From NCBI RefSeq assembly GCF_052114085.1, contig NZ_JBFREB010000001.1, positions 1,178,001-1,242,000 of the forward strand: a DNA stretch of 64,000 nt. The letters run 5' to 3'. The DNA is from Leifsonia sp052114085. Lineage in GTDB: Bacteria > Actinomycetota > Actinomycetes > Actinomycetales > Microbacteriaceae. The number at the start of each line of letters is the position of its first letter. Within the stretch, counting starts at the first letter, position 1. Below, piece by piece: positions 1-6,950 of this stretch. The position numbers were made by a program, and so were the translations under genes. The notes under the pieces are model-generated. The model was given only the letters and a program-made list of their open reading frames with translations. It had not been told where the DNA came from and ran no database searches.

Positions 1-243
1 GCACCCGTCGCGCGTCAGGACGCCTCGGCCGGACGGTTCGACGGCGCACGCGTCGCGGAACGCGCGGCCGTTGCCGGGGTGGCCGTCCAGCCGGTCTCGC
101 GATTCCGTCGGGCGGAAGGCGCGGACGGTGTGCTGCTCGGCTTCGGCGGCATTCGCGCCGCGCACATCCCGGACGCCCTCCGGACTCTCGCGGAGGCGAT
201 CGGTCGCGAGCGGGTCGGCGACCCCGCGCCTCCGGTGCGATGA
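1..243 (+). CDS. C-terminal end of a MocR/PdxR-type (GntR-aminotransferase) regulator, partial
   Basis: Frame 1 is open from the window edge to a TGA at 241-243 and encodes 80 residues of a protein whose start lies outside. The stretch around GVAVQPVSRFR, then GVLLGFGGI and IPDALRTLAEAI, matches the closing part of the aminotransferase-like domain of MocR/PdxR regulators, where an LLGF motif precedes a last helix. Such proteins join an N-terminal winged helix to a PLP-binding fold-type I domain and usually control vitamin B6 or amino-acid genes. Only the tail is visible, so the DNA-binding part and target are unknown. A TetR gene starts 8 nt downstream on the same strand. Confidence 0.5.
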   Translation, partial: APVARQDASAGRFDGARVAERAAVAGVAVQPVSRFRRAEGADGVLLGFGGIRAAHIPDALRTLAEAIGRERVGDPAPPVR

Positions 244-250
244 TCGGAGG

Positions 251-871
251 ATGAGCTCGACGGACCTCCCCGCCACCGCGGCTGCCGGCCCGGCCGCGCC
301 CCGGCGTCGTGGGCGCCCGACGGACGTCGACCCTGAGCGTGTCGCCCTCATCGCTCTCCGGCACTTCGACGAGCACGGGTACGAGCAGACGACGATGGAC
401 GACATCGCCGCGCTGGCGGGCATCGGCCGGCGAACGCTGTTCCGCTACTTCCCGAGCAAGCCCGCCCTGGTCTGGGGCGGCATCGAGCCGGTCGTCGGAC
501 GGATGCACGCCGTGCTCGACCGCGCCCCGGGCGACCGGTCGATCCGCGATGTGCTCGCCGACGCCATCCTGTCGTCGCTCACCCTGCCTCCGGAGGCGGA
601 AGAGGCAACCCGGCGCCGGCTCGCCCTCATGGCCACGCATCCGGCTCTCATCGGCTTCGGCCTCGTCGGAATGGCGTCGCAGCGGGAGCTGCTCGTCGAC
701 TTCCTCGCCGGCCGCCTCGGGCTCGATCCGCTCAGTCTCCGCGTCCAGGTCCTGGCGGACGCACTGAGCGCTGCCAACTTCTCGGCGCTGCTCTGGTGGG
801 CACAGCACGACGACGGCCCGCCCGCGCCCGTCGTGGTCGCGGCGATGGACGAGGTGCTGCGCGGCATCTGA
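251..871 (+). CDS. TetR/AcrR family transcriptional regulator (MftR-like)
   Basis: The 206-residue protein has a basic N-terminal extension (RRRGRP) and then a TetR helix-turn-helix: TTMDDIAALAGIGRRTLFRYF at about residues 45-65, followed by FPSKPALVWGG. The GIGRRTLFRYFPSK wording is typical of the TetR subgroup that includes the mycofactocin regulator MftR. No mycofactocin genes are visible nearby, so that role is not claimed. The C-terminal half is a helical ligand-binding domain. ATG at 251 is chosen because residues upstream in the same frame are low-complexity and overlap the preceding gene. GGAGG directly abuts the ATG, too close for a normal ribosome site, while GATGAT ends 6 nt upstream, so a leaderless start is possible. 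The likely target is the adjacent VOC gene (inference). Confidence 0.8.
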   Translation: MSSTDLPATAAAGPAAPRRRGRPTDVDPERVALIALRHFDEHGYEQTTMDDIAALAGIGRRTLFRYFPSKPALVWGGIEPVVGRMHAVLDRAPGDRSIRDVLADAILSSLTLPPEAEEATRRRLALMATHPALIGFGLVGMASQRELLVDFLAGRLGLDPLSLRVQVLADALSAANFSALLWWAQHDDGPPAPVVVAAMDEVLRGI

Positions 872-945
872 GTCGTGGCGCACCCCTCCTCGCCCGGGTG
901 CGAGCACTCTCGCCCCAGCGCATCGGGGGCGAGTACGGTGTGCCC

Positions 946-1713
946 ATGCCGATCGAAGACGCGTTCCCGCACGGCACGCCCATCTGGGTGGACCTGCAGA
1001 GCACCGACCCGCCCGCCGCCGCGACCTACTACCGCGAACTCTTCGGCTGGGAGGTGGGGCCTCCGCTCCCCGAGACCGGGAACTTCTCCCTGGCCAGCGC
1101 GCGCGGCGTCGCCGTCGCCGCACTCGGGCCGCTGCCGTCGGAGGACGTGCCGACCATGTGGACCGCCTACTTCGCCGTCGACGACCTGGAGGCCGCCGCC
1201 GACGCGGCACGGACGACGGGTGGGTCCATCCTGCTGGAGCCGGGGGAGCCGGTGCCCGGCGTCCGTCTGGCGATCGTCGCAGACCCCGCCGGCGCCGTCT
1301 TCGGGCTGTGGCAACGACGTGAGCACAACGAACCGTGGCTCCGGGACGAGCCCGGTGCGGTCGACTGGCTCGAACTGGTCGCACCCGATCCCGAGTCGAC
1401 GTTCGGCTTCTACACGTCCGTGCTCGGCGTCGGGATCAGCGAAATGAGGGTCGGGGAGCAGCCGTACGGGCTCTTCGACGTCGGCGATACCAGTGTGGCC
1501 GGTGCGTACACCTCCGACGGATCGGAACCGGCCAGCTGGCTGGTCTACTTCAACGTCGCCGACCTCGACGCCGGCGTGGTGCGTGCGACCGAGCTCGGCG
1601 GCACCCTGCGCACCGAGCCGCTCTCCGCTCCCGGCGTCGGCCGCTGGGCTGAGATCGTCGACCCCCAGGGGGCCGTGTTCGCGCTGCTCGAACCAGAGCC
1701 GGAGCCGGTCTGA
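946..1713 (+). CDS. VOC (glyoxalase/bleomycin-resistance fold) family protein, two-domain
   Basis: The 255-residue protein holds two tandem vicinal-oxygen-chelate modules, each beginning with a short-chain motif: WVDLQSTDPPAAATYYRELFGWEVG near residue 8 and WLELVAPDPESTFGFYTSVLGV near residue 137. Both end with a hydrophobic DP.G..F strand (DPAGAVFGLW and DPQGAVFALLE). This arrangement fits the PhnB/Glo_EDI_BRP-like group of small-molecule lyases, dioxygenases or resistance proteins; the substrate cannot be told. ATG 946 is preceded by TACGGT ending 6 nt upstream, a leaderless-type -10; GTG 940 is a second possible start. It follows the TetR gene by 74 nt on the same strand, so regulation by it is plausible. 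Confidence 0.75.
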   Translation: MPIEDAFPHGTPIWVDLQSTDPPAAATYYRELFGWEVGPPLPETGNFSLASARGVAVAALGPLPSEDVPTMWTAYFAVDDLEAAADAARTTGGSILLEPGEPVPGVRLAIVADPAGAVFGLWQRREHNEPWLRDEPGAVDWLELVAPDPESTFGFYTSVLGVGISEMRVGEQPYGLFDVGDTSVAGAYTSDGSEPASWLVYFNVADLDAGVVRATELGGTLRTEPLSAPGVGRWAEIVDPQGAVFALLEPEPEPV

Positions 1714-1733
1714 GGCGGCCCCCGCGCGGACCG

Positions 1734-1758
1734 TTGCTCGGCCCGCTTCTGTTAGACT
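1734..1758 (+). promoter_or_regulatory. Possible rpsO promoter
   Basis: A TAGACT hexamer at 1753-1758 fits an actinobacterial -10 box and lies about 90 nt before the rpsO start. TTGCTC at 1734-1739 could be a -35 box, but the 13-nt spacing is too short, so only the -10 is reasonably supported. Confidence 0.35.
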
Positions 1759-1847
1759 CGTGAGGTTGCCGTCGAACGGCCGCGGATCAAGAGAGCCCAG
1801 GCATACGGCCCCGGGCACCGCGCAACGAGTAGGAAGGGGATCCCTCT

Positions 1848-2117
1848 ATGGCACTGGATGCAGACGTCAAGAAGGCGATCATCGAAGAGTACGCTACCCA
1901 CCCCGGTGACACCGGATCCCCCGAGGTGCAGGTCGCGATCCTGACCAAGCGGATCAAGGATCTCACCGAGCACCTCAAGGAGCACAAGCACGACCACCAC
2001 TCGCGTCGTGGCCTGCTTCTGCTGGTCGGTCAGCGTCGCCGTCTGCTGGGTTACCTGGCAGACATCGACATCAGCCGTTACCGCTCGCTCATCGAGCGTC
2101 TCGGGCTGCGTCGATAA
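1848..2117 (+). CDS. rpsO: 30S ribosomal protein S15
   Basis: The protein has 89 residues, the standard S15 length. It contains the family landmarks HPGDTGSPEVQVAILTKRI near the N-terminus, LTEHLKEHKHDHHSRRGLLLLVG in the middle and LLGYLADIDISRYRSLIERLGLRR at the end. S15 binds 16S rRNA helices 20-22 early in small-subunit assembly. A strong AGGAAGGGGA ribosome site sits about 8 nt before the ATG, and a clear hairpin terminator follows at 2147, so the gene looks monocistronic. In many actinobacteria rpsO lies near ribF upstream and pnp downstream; here a VOC gene precedes it and pnp is 4.8 kb away. Confidence 0.98.
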   Translation: MALDADVKKAIIEEYATHPGDTGSPEVQVAILTKRIKDLTEHLKEHKHDHHSRRGLLLLVGQRRRLLGYLADIDISRYRSLIERLGLRR

Positions 2118-2146
2118 TCTTCGTCGACTCCGCGAACTTCTTACAG

Positions 2147-2180
2147 ACGGGCCGTCACCTTCGGGTGGCGGCCCGTTTTG
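2147..2180 (+). terminator. rho-independent terminator after rpsO
   Basis: Arms 2147-2159 and 2164-2176 pair over 13 bp with one G-U wobble around a UUCG tetraloop, followed by TTTTG. It lies 29 nt after the rpsO stop and isolates rpsO from the GH43 gene. Confidence 0.9.
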
Positions 2181-2259
2181 TCGTATCCGAACACTTGGCT
2201 TCCGGTTTACAGCGCTGTAGCGTGTGACGCACATCCCACCTCGAAGGAGAGCTGCGATC

Positions 2260-4137
2260 ATGCGCCATCTGCCCAGGCTGATCATCTCGGCCGTTACAGC
2301 GCTGGCGCTCGGTGTCGGCATCCCCGCGATCTCAGCGCCTCAGGGGGCGACCGCGGTTCCCGCGACGCAGCCGATGTCGCCGCGCGCCACCTACAGCAAC
2401 CCGCTCGACCTGGACCTCGGCGGCGGGAGGACCGCCGAGCAGTGCGCCGATCCGGACGTCATCCGCTCGCAGAATCCGGCGGACGCCGCCTGGTACCTCT
2501 ACTGCACGCGCGACGTCATCGACTCGTCGCTGCGCAACCCGGACGGCTCGCTGGTCTTCTCCAGCATCCCGAGCTACCGCTCGACCGACCTGGTGCACTG
2601 GTCGTTCGTCGGTGAGGCCCTCCCGACCCGTCCGGCGTGGATCGGCGACGGGGACATGTGGGCGCCGGACGTCGCGTACGTCGGTGGCCGCTACCTGCTC
2701 TACTACACGGCGACGAACACGGTGACTCCAGGCGGCGGCTCGGCGATCGGTGTCGCGACGAGTGACAGCCCGGCCGGCCCCTGGGTCGACTCCGGCGGAC
2801 CGGTGGTCGAACCGATGCCGGCGCCCGGGAACACCGACCCCAACGACCGGCGGTGGGTCTACGACCCCGAGCTGCTGACGGTCGGCGGCCAGAACTACCT
2901 GTACTTCGGGAGCTACTACGGCGGGCTGTCCGTCCGGCGCATCAGCGCCGACGGCCTCCACTCCGACCCGGCGAGCCAGGTGCAGGTCGCCATTCCGAAC
3001 CGCTACGAGGGCACCCACGTCGTCCAGCACGACGGCTGGTACTACCTGCTCGGCTCGGCCACGAACTGCTGCAATGGACCGCTGACCGGCTACGGCGTCT
3101 TCGCCGGTCGCTCGACGTCCCCGACCGGGCCGTTCGTCGACCGCACCGGAGCGTCGCTGCTCGACTCCCGGGTCGGCGGTACGCCGGTGCTGCACCAGAA
3201 CGGGAACCGCTGGGTCGGCCCGGGCCACGTCACGAGTGCGGTCGATGCGGCCGGCCAGGAGTGGATGCTCTACCACGCGGTCGACCGCACCGACCCGTAC
3301 GTCCCCGGTGCCGGCACCTACACGAAGCGGCCGGTGCTGATGGACCCGCTCGACTGGAAGAACGGCTGGCCGGTGGTCCGGGGAGGCGCAGGTCCCTCCG
3401 ACAGTCCGCAGCCCGCACCGACCGTCGTCGCCGGGCAGCGTCCCGGCTACATTCCGTCGTTCGTCGGACCGCCCCCGCGCGGACCGAAGCTCCCCGCGTA
3501 CTCCGATGAGTTCGGCGGTCACGCGATGGATGCTGCCTGGACGTGGCTGCGCGACCCGGGACCTGCGACACGGTCCGTCTCCCGCGGGGTACTGAACTGG
3601 CAGATGCAGCAGGCCGACCTCGGCCCTGATGCGGGTGCCGCCGGGCTGCCCTTGCGCGCGTTGCCGCAGGGCGATTACACCGTGGAGACGCGCGTCTCCA
3701 CGACGGTCCCACGCGACGGCTGCTGCCAGAACTACGCGCAGGGCGGCCTGGTGATCTATCAGGACGACGCGAACTTCGTGAAGCTGGCCGTCACATCCAT
3801 CTGGGAGACCCGGCAGACAGAGCTCGGAAAGCGGGAGACCGCCGAGGGGCCCGGCTACCCGACGTACGGCAACTCCGTCGGCGGACCGGTCGGCCAGTGG
3901 ACAGTACTGCGGCTGACGAGGACGCACACAGCGACCGAGAACGTCTACACCGCGTCCACCAGCAGGGACGACGGCGCAACCTTCGACACGGCGGGAACCT
4001 GGACGACACCGCTGTCGGCGACACCGCCGCGGCTCGGGCTGGTCTCGATGGCCGCCGCCGGCTTTACGACGACGTTCGACTACGTGCGGGTGTACGGCGC
4101 GCCCCGCGGACACAGCGGGGGAGGCGGCGGCTCCTGA
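2260..4137 (+). CDS. Secreted glycoside hydrolase family 43 protein (arabinanase/xylosidase type)
   Basis: The 625-residue product starts at ATG 2260, chosen because GAAGGAGA lies 9 nt upstream and a classical signal peptide follows (MRHLPRLIISAVTALALG, then an Ala-rich cleavage region). The mature protein opens with a five-bladed beta-propeller of GH43 type. The general base is the Asp in CADPDVIR near residue 64, the pKa modulator the Asp in MWAPDVAYV near 137, and the general acid the Glu in RYEGTHVV near 250. From about residue 420 a beta-sandwich begins (AYSDEFGG, then DGCCQNYAQGGLVIYQDDANFVK), resembling the C-terminal lectin-like module of many GH43 enzymes. It ends in a Gly-rich GGGGGS tail. 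The likely role is trimming arabinose- or xylose-containing plant polysaccharide outside the cell. Exact specificity is unknown. Confidence 0.88.
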   Translation: MRHLPRLIISAVTALALGVGIPAISAPQGATAVPATQPMSPRATYSNPLDLDLGGGRTAEQCADPDVIRSQNPADAAWYLYCTRDVIDSSLRNPDGSLVFSSIPSYRSTDLVHWSFVGEALPTRPAWIGDGDMWAPDVAYVGGRYLLYYTATNTVTPGGGSAIGVATSDSPAGPWVDSGGPVVEPMPAPGNTDPNDRRWVYDPELLTVGGQNYLYFGSYYGGLSVRRISADGLHSDPASQVQVAIPNRYEGTHVVQHDGWYYLLGSATNCCNGPLTGYGVFAGRSTSPTGPFVDRTGASLLDSRVGGTPVLHQNGNRWVGPGHVTSAVDAAGQEWMLYHAVDRTDPYVPGAGTYTKRPVLMDPLDWKNGWPVVRGGAGPSDSPQPAPTVVAGQRPGYIPSFVGPPPRGPKLPAYSDEFGGHAMDAAWTWLRDPGPATRSVSRGVLNWQMQQADLGPDAGAAGLPLRALPQGDYTVETRVSTTVPRDGCCQNYAQGGLVIYQDDANFVKLAVTSIWETRQTELGKRETAEGPGYPTYGNSVGGPVGQWTVLRLTRTHTATENVYTASTSRDDGATFDTAGTWTTPLSATPPRLGLVSMAAAGFTTTFDYVRVYGAPRGHSGGGGGS

Positions 4138-4239
4138 TCGAGAGCGCCTGGGTGCCGCTCAGGGCAGCTCAGCGGTGGTCAGCTGTTCGGCGCGGTCATC
4201 CTGCTGGCTCATGCCGTCGACTCAACCGCGCGGTGACCG

Positions 4240-5445
4240 TCAGGACAAGGGGTCGCTCGTCGTCACGTCGGCGGTGCGCGCGGCCACCGCCCGGTCGAGC
4301 AGGGTCACTGCGACGAGCGCTGAAGCGACCACAGCGATGCCGATGGTCACTCCCACCAGTCCGATGAGCGGCGAGACCAGGGGCAGCAGGAGGACCAGTG
4401 CGATCGCGATCCCGGTCTTCAGCGGCCGGATGACCACCTCCGGGACCAGCGGAGCGTGCAGCACGTAGAGCATCACCAGGAACACGGCCACCGGGATCGC
4501 GATAGCGTACTCCGCTCCCGCCTCGTTCCCGTCCGCGTGCGCGGCGCCCGCCTGCACAGCCACCTCGAGGCCCGCGCCGAGAGCCGCGAGTGAGGCGAAG
4601 ACGAAGTAGTGGCCGTAGCCCCAGTAGTAGGAGCGGCCGCGCTTGGTGCTGAGCCCTTCGGCCGCCGGCTCCAGGAAGTACAGCCACCAGAGGGCGAACA
4701 GCAGCACGAGGCCGGCGGACGCGATCCACACGAGAGAAGCAGAGAAGCCGCTCTCCGCCAGCGCGCGCTGCACGCCGGCAGCCGACGCCGAGACGGACTC
4801 GCCGAGCACGATGATCGTGAACAGCCCGTACCGTTCCGCGATGTGGTGGGGGTGCCACGACGTCATGCCGGTGCGTTCGGCCCAGACCGGCACCGAGAGC
4901 TCGAGCACCACGCCGATCCCGAAGAACCAGACCGCGGTGTGCGGAGGGAGGAAGCCCCAGACCACCCAGAGCACCTGAACCGCCGCAACTCCCGCTGCGT
5001 AACGGAAGGCGGTGCGGCGGCCGGCGGGATGCTCGACACCCGCCCGGATCCACTGGCCGATCAACGCGACCCGCATGATCAGGTAGCCGACGATGATCGC
5101 GGTGAAGTTCTCCTCATCGAATGCGGCTGGCACGCCGGCGGCGAGCACCAGCACACCGCCCATCTGGATCAGCGTCATGACGCGGTACGGCACGTCGTCG
5201 GTGTCGTAGGCGGAGGCGAACCAGGTGAAGTTCATCCATGCCCACCAGATGGCGAAGAACACCATGAAGTAGAACGGCAGCCGTTCGAGCACGTGGCCCT
5301 CTTCGCCCGCATGCGCGAGCTGACCGGCCACCTGGGCGATCGCCACCACGAAGGTGAGGTCGAACAGCAGCTCGAGCGGGCTGGAGACGCGATGCCGTTC
5401 GTCGGTCGAGCGCCCGGTCATCGGGATGCGGAACGCACTGGTCAT
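4240..5445 (-). CDS. Low-temperature-requirement A (LtrA) family membrane protein
   Basis: The 401-residue protein is almost entirely membrane-embedded, with about ten to twelve hydrophobic helices. It opens with the LtrA signature: RVSSPLELLFDLTFVVAIAQVA at about residues 20-41, then FFAIWWAWMNFTWFASAYD. A central HPHHIAERYGLFTIIVLGES also matches the family. LtrA was named from a cold-sensitive Listeria mutant; its biochemical role is unknown. The start is taken at the second in-frame ATG (5445) because TATGCT ends exactly 7 nt upstream, a leaderless geometry; an ATG at 5457 would add four residues. It is transcribed divergently from a VanZ-like gene whose start is only 19 nt away. It converges on the GH43 gene. 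Confidence 0.85.
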   Translation of the reverse strand: MTSAFRIPMTGRSTDERHRVSSPLELLFDLTFVVAIAQVAGQLAHAGEEGHVLERLPFYFMVFFAIWWAWMNFTWFASAYDTDDVPYRVMTLIQMGGVLVLAAGVPAAFDEENFTAIIVGYLIMRVALIGQWIRAGVEHPAGRRTAFRYAAGVAAVQVLWVVWGFLPPHTAVWFFGIGVVLELSVPVWAERTGMTSWHPHHIAERYGLFTIIVLGESVSASAAGVQRALAESGFSASLVWIASAGLVLLFALWWLYFLEPAAEGLSTKRGRSYYWGYGHYFVFASLAALGAGLEVAVQAGAAHADGNEAGAEYAIAIPVAVFLVMLYVLHAPLVPEVVIRPLKTGIAIALVLLLPLVSPLIGLVGVTIGIAVVASALVAVTLLDRAVAARTADVTTSDPLS

Positions 5446-5463
5446 GTGCGCCAGCATAGGAGG
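5446..5463. promoter_or_regulatory. Interlocked divergent promoter between LtrA-like and VanZ-like genes
   Basis: Only 18 nt separate the two start codons. On the minus strand TATGCT (5458-5453) ends 7 nt before ATG 5445. On the plus strand CAGCAT (5452-5457) ends 6 nt before ATG 5464. The hexamers overlap by five bases on opposite strands, the same geometry as between dapD and dapE at 14623-14640. The plus-strand hexamer is weak. Confidence 0.5.
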
Positions 5464-5880
5464 ATGCGCCGTCGTGCCGTGCTGCCCATCCTGATCGCCG
5501 CCTATCTGGCCGCGGTCGCGTGGATCACCCTGAACCCCGCGCCCGGGAATCCGGCGGGGAATCCGCTGCTTCGTGCGCTGCTGCGCGCGTTCTCCGCGGT
5601 GCCCGGACTGTCCTGGATCGACTACGACGTCGCCGAGTTCTCGGCCAATGTGCTGCTGTTCGTTCCGATGGGTGTCCTGTTCACACTGCTGCTGGGCGTC
5701 TGGAGGTGGTGGCTGGCGGTCGCGATCGGAGTGGCGGCGACGCTGATCATCGAGTTCGTGCAGTTGTTCCTTCCCGAGCGCGTGAGCGACCCGCGCGACC
5801 TCCTCGCGAACACCCTCGGCGCCCTTGTCGGCACGGCGGTCGTCGTGCTCTCAGCTCGTGGGCGCTCGCGCCAGACGTAG
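5464..5880 (+). CDS. VanZ-like family membrane protein
   Basis: The protein has 138 residues with four predicted membrane helices and the VanZ-like signature: ITLNPAPGNP near the N-terminus, then EFSANVLLFVPMGVLF, IEFVQLFLPERVSDPRDLLANTLGALVGT. VanZ-like proteins are small membrane proteins, first linked to teicoplanin tolerance, whose mechanism is unknown; a link to envelope stress is plausible. AGGAGG directly abuts ATG 5464 with no spacing, so a leaderless start may be used. It shares an 18-nt divergent promoter region with the LtrA-family gene. The fructosamine-kinase-like gene follows 9 nt after the stop. Confidence 0.85.
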   Translation: MRRRAVLPILIAAYLAAVAWITLNPAPGNPAGNPLLRALLRAFSAVPGLSWIDYDVAEFSANVLLFVPMGVLFTLLLGVWRWWLAVAIGVAATLIIEFVQLFLPERVSDPRDLLANTLGALVGTAVVVLSARGRSRQT

Positions 5881-5889
5881 GGTGGCGGC

Positions 5890-6657
5890 GTGGAGACGGT
5901 GGTGAAGGAGCGGGCGGATGCGCCTGCGCGGTTCTTCGAGGCGGAGGCGGCGGGACTGCGCTGGCTCGGTCAGGCGGAGGCTTCCGGGGGAGCGCGTGTC
6001 GTCGAGGTCGCGTCTGTGCGACCGGGGCGGATCGAGCTCGAGCGGATCCGCGAAGTCCGACCGACGGCTGAGGCGGCGCGCGCGTTCGGTGCAGCGCTCG
6101 CCCTGACGCATGCCGCGGGCGCGGCCGCCTTCGGGGCGCCGCCGGACGGCTGGGACGGCCCGCTCTTCATCGGACGGCGCCCGCTGCCCGCCGCGCACGA
6201 GACCAGCTGGGGACGCTTCTATGCGCGCGACCGCGTCCTCCCGTACCTCGACATCGCGGTGGAGGCGGGCGGCGTGACGAGCGCGCAACTCCCGGTCATC
6301 CGCGAGGCCGTCGACCGGGTCGCGGCGGGCGCGTTCGACGACGACGAGCCGCCCGCCCGCATCCACGGCGACCTGTGGAGCGGCAACCTGCTGTGGGATG
6401 CGCGCGGCGCCGTCCTCATCGACCCCGCAGCCCACGGTGGGCACCGCGAGACGGATCTGGCGATGCTGGCCCTGTTCGGCGCCCCCTTCCTCGACGAACT
6501 GGTCGCCGGGTACGACACTGCGCGGCCGCTTCGATCGGGCTGGCGGGACCGCATCCCGCTGCACCAGTTGCATCCGCTCGCCGTTCATGCCGCCGGTCAC
6601 GGCCCCTCGTACGGCAGCGCGCTGGCGGATGCAGCACGCGCGACGCTCGCGCTTTGA
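5890..6657 (+). CDS. Fructosamine kinase / APH-fold family kinase
   Basis: The 255-residue protein shows the FN3K pattern inside the aminoglycoside-phosphotransferase kinase fold: SWGRFYARDRVLPYL near residue 108, the catalytic loop IHGDLWSGNLLW near 159, and the metal-binding IDPAAHGGHRETDLAMLALFG near 178. Such kinases phosphorylate ketoamines on glycated proteins or small molecules, so the lesion decomposes; the E. coli homologue is YniA. The length is a little below the usual 285-300, the N-terminal lobe being short. GTG 5890 is preceded by TAGGGT ending 6 nt upstream; this hexamer includes the VanZ stop codon, so a separate leaderless transcript may start inside the VanZ end. Confidence 0.85.
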   Translation: METVVKERADAPARFFEAEAAGLRWLGQAEASGGARVVEVASVRPGRIELERIREVRPTAEAARAFGAALALTHAAGAAAFGAPPDGWDGPLFIGRRPLPAAHETSWGRFYARDRVLPYLDIAVEAGGVTSAQLPVIREAVDRVAAGAFDDDEPPARIHGDLWSGNLLWDARGAVLIDPAAHGGHRETDLAMLALFGAPFLDELVAGYDTARPLRSGWRDRIPLHQLHPLAVHAAGHGPSYGSALADAARATLAL

Positions 6658-6692
6658 TATCCGTGCATCCCCCGGCAAAAGCCCCCGACTGA

Positions 6693-6950
6693 TAGGATGT
6701 TCGGTGGTCGGCTGTGTGCCGATCGACCGGAGCAGGCCGGCAGGAGCTGGTCCTCGGTGGTGGTATCCGGATGCACCCGCATGACGTGGCGGTGCAACCG
6801 TGTATTTCTACTGATGGCCAGACGGGCTCAGCCCACGCACTTGCATGGCATGCCGCGTACACAGAAACGTGTCGAACTGCCTGTTCCTGCTCCTTGGATG
6901 AAAGTCGCGTCCACACGGGACCGCGACGTTAAACAAAGGAGAAAGACCTC
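6693..6950 (+). promoter_or_regulatory. pnp promoter and long structured leader (candidate Actino-pnp RNA)
   Basis: The 293 nt between the kinase gene and pnp hold no gene. TAGGAT at 6693-6698 is a plausible -10 box. The predicted leader of roughly 245 nt begins with a 7-bp hairpin (6706-6712 with 6718-6724) and contains several further G-rich and C-rich segments that could pair. AAAGGAG at 6935-6941 is the ribosome site, 9 nt before the TTG start of pnp. A conserved structured RNA named Actino-pnp is known upstream of actinobacterial polynucleotide phosphorylase genes and is thought to mediate autoregulation. Whether this leader matches it needs a covariance-model search. Confidence 0.55.

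Noticed and set aside
251..871. TetR gene as part of a mycofactocin system
   Set aside because: Only the regulator resembles MftR; no mftA-F genes are visible in the window and the upstream side is cut off.
2332..4113. 593-codon minus-strand frame opposite the GH43 gene
   Set aside because: The plus strand has a signal peptide, ribosome site and all GH43 catalytic motifs; the antisense frame has none.
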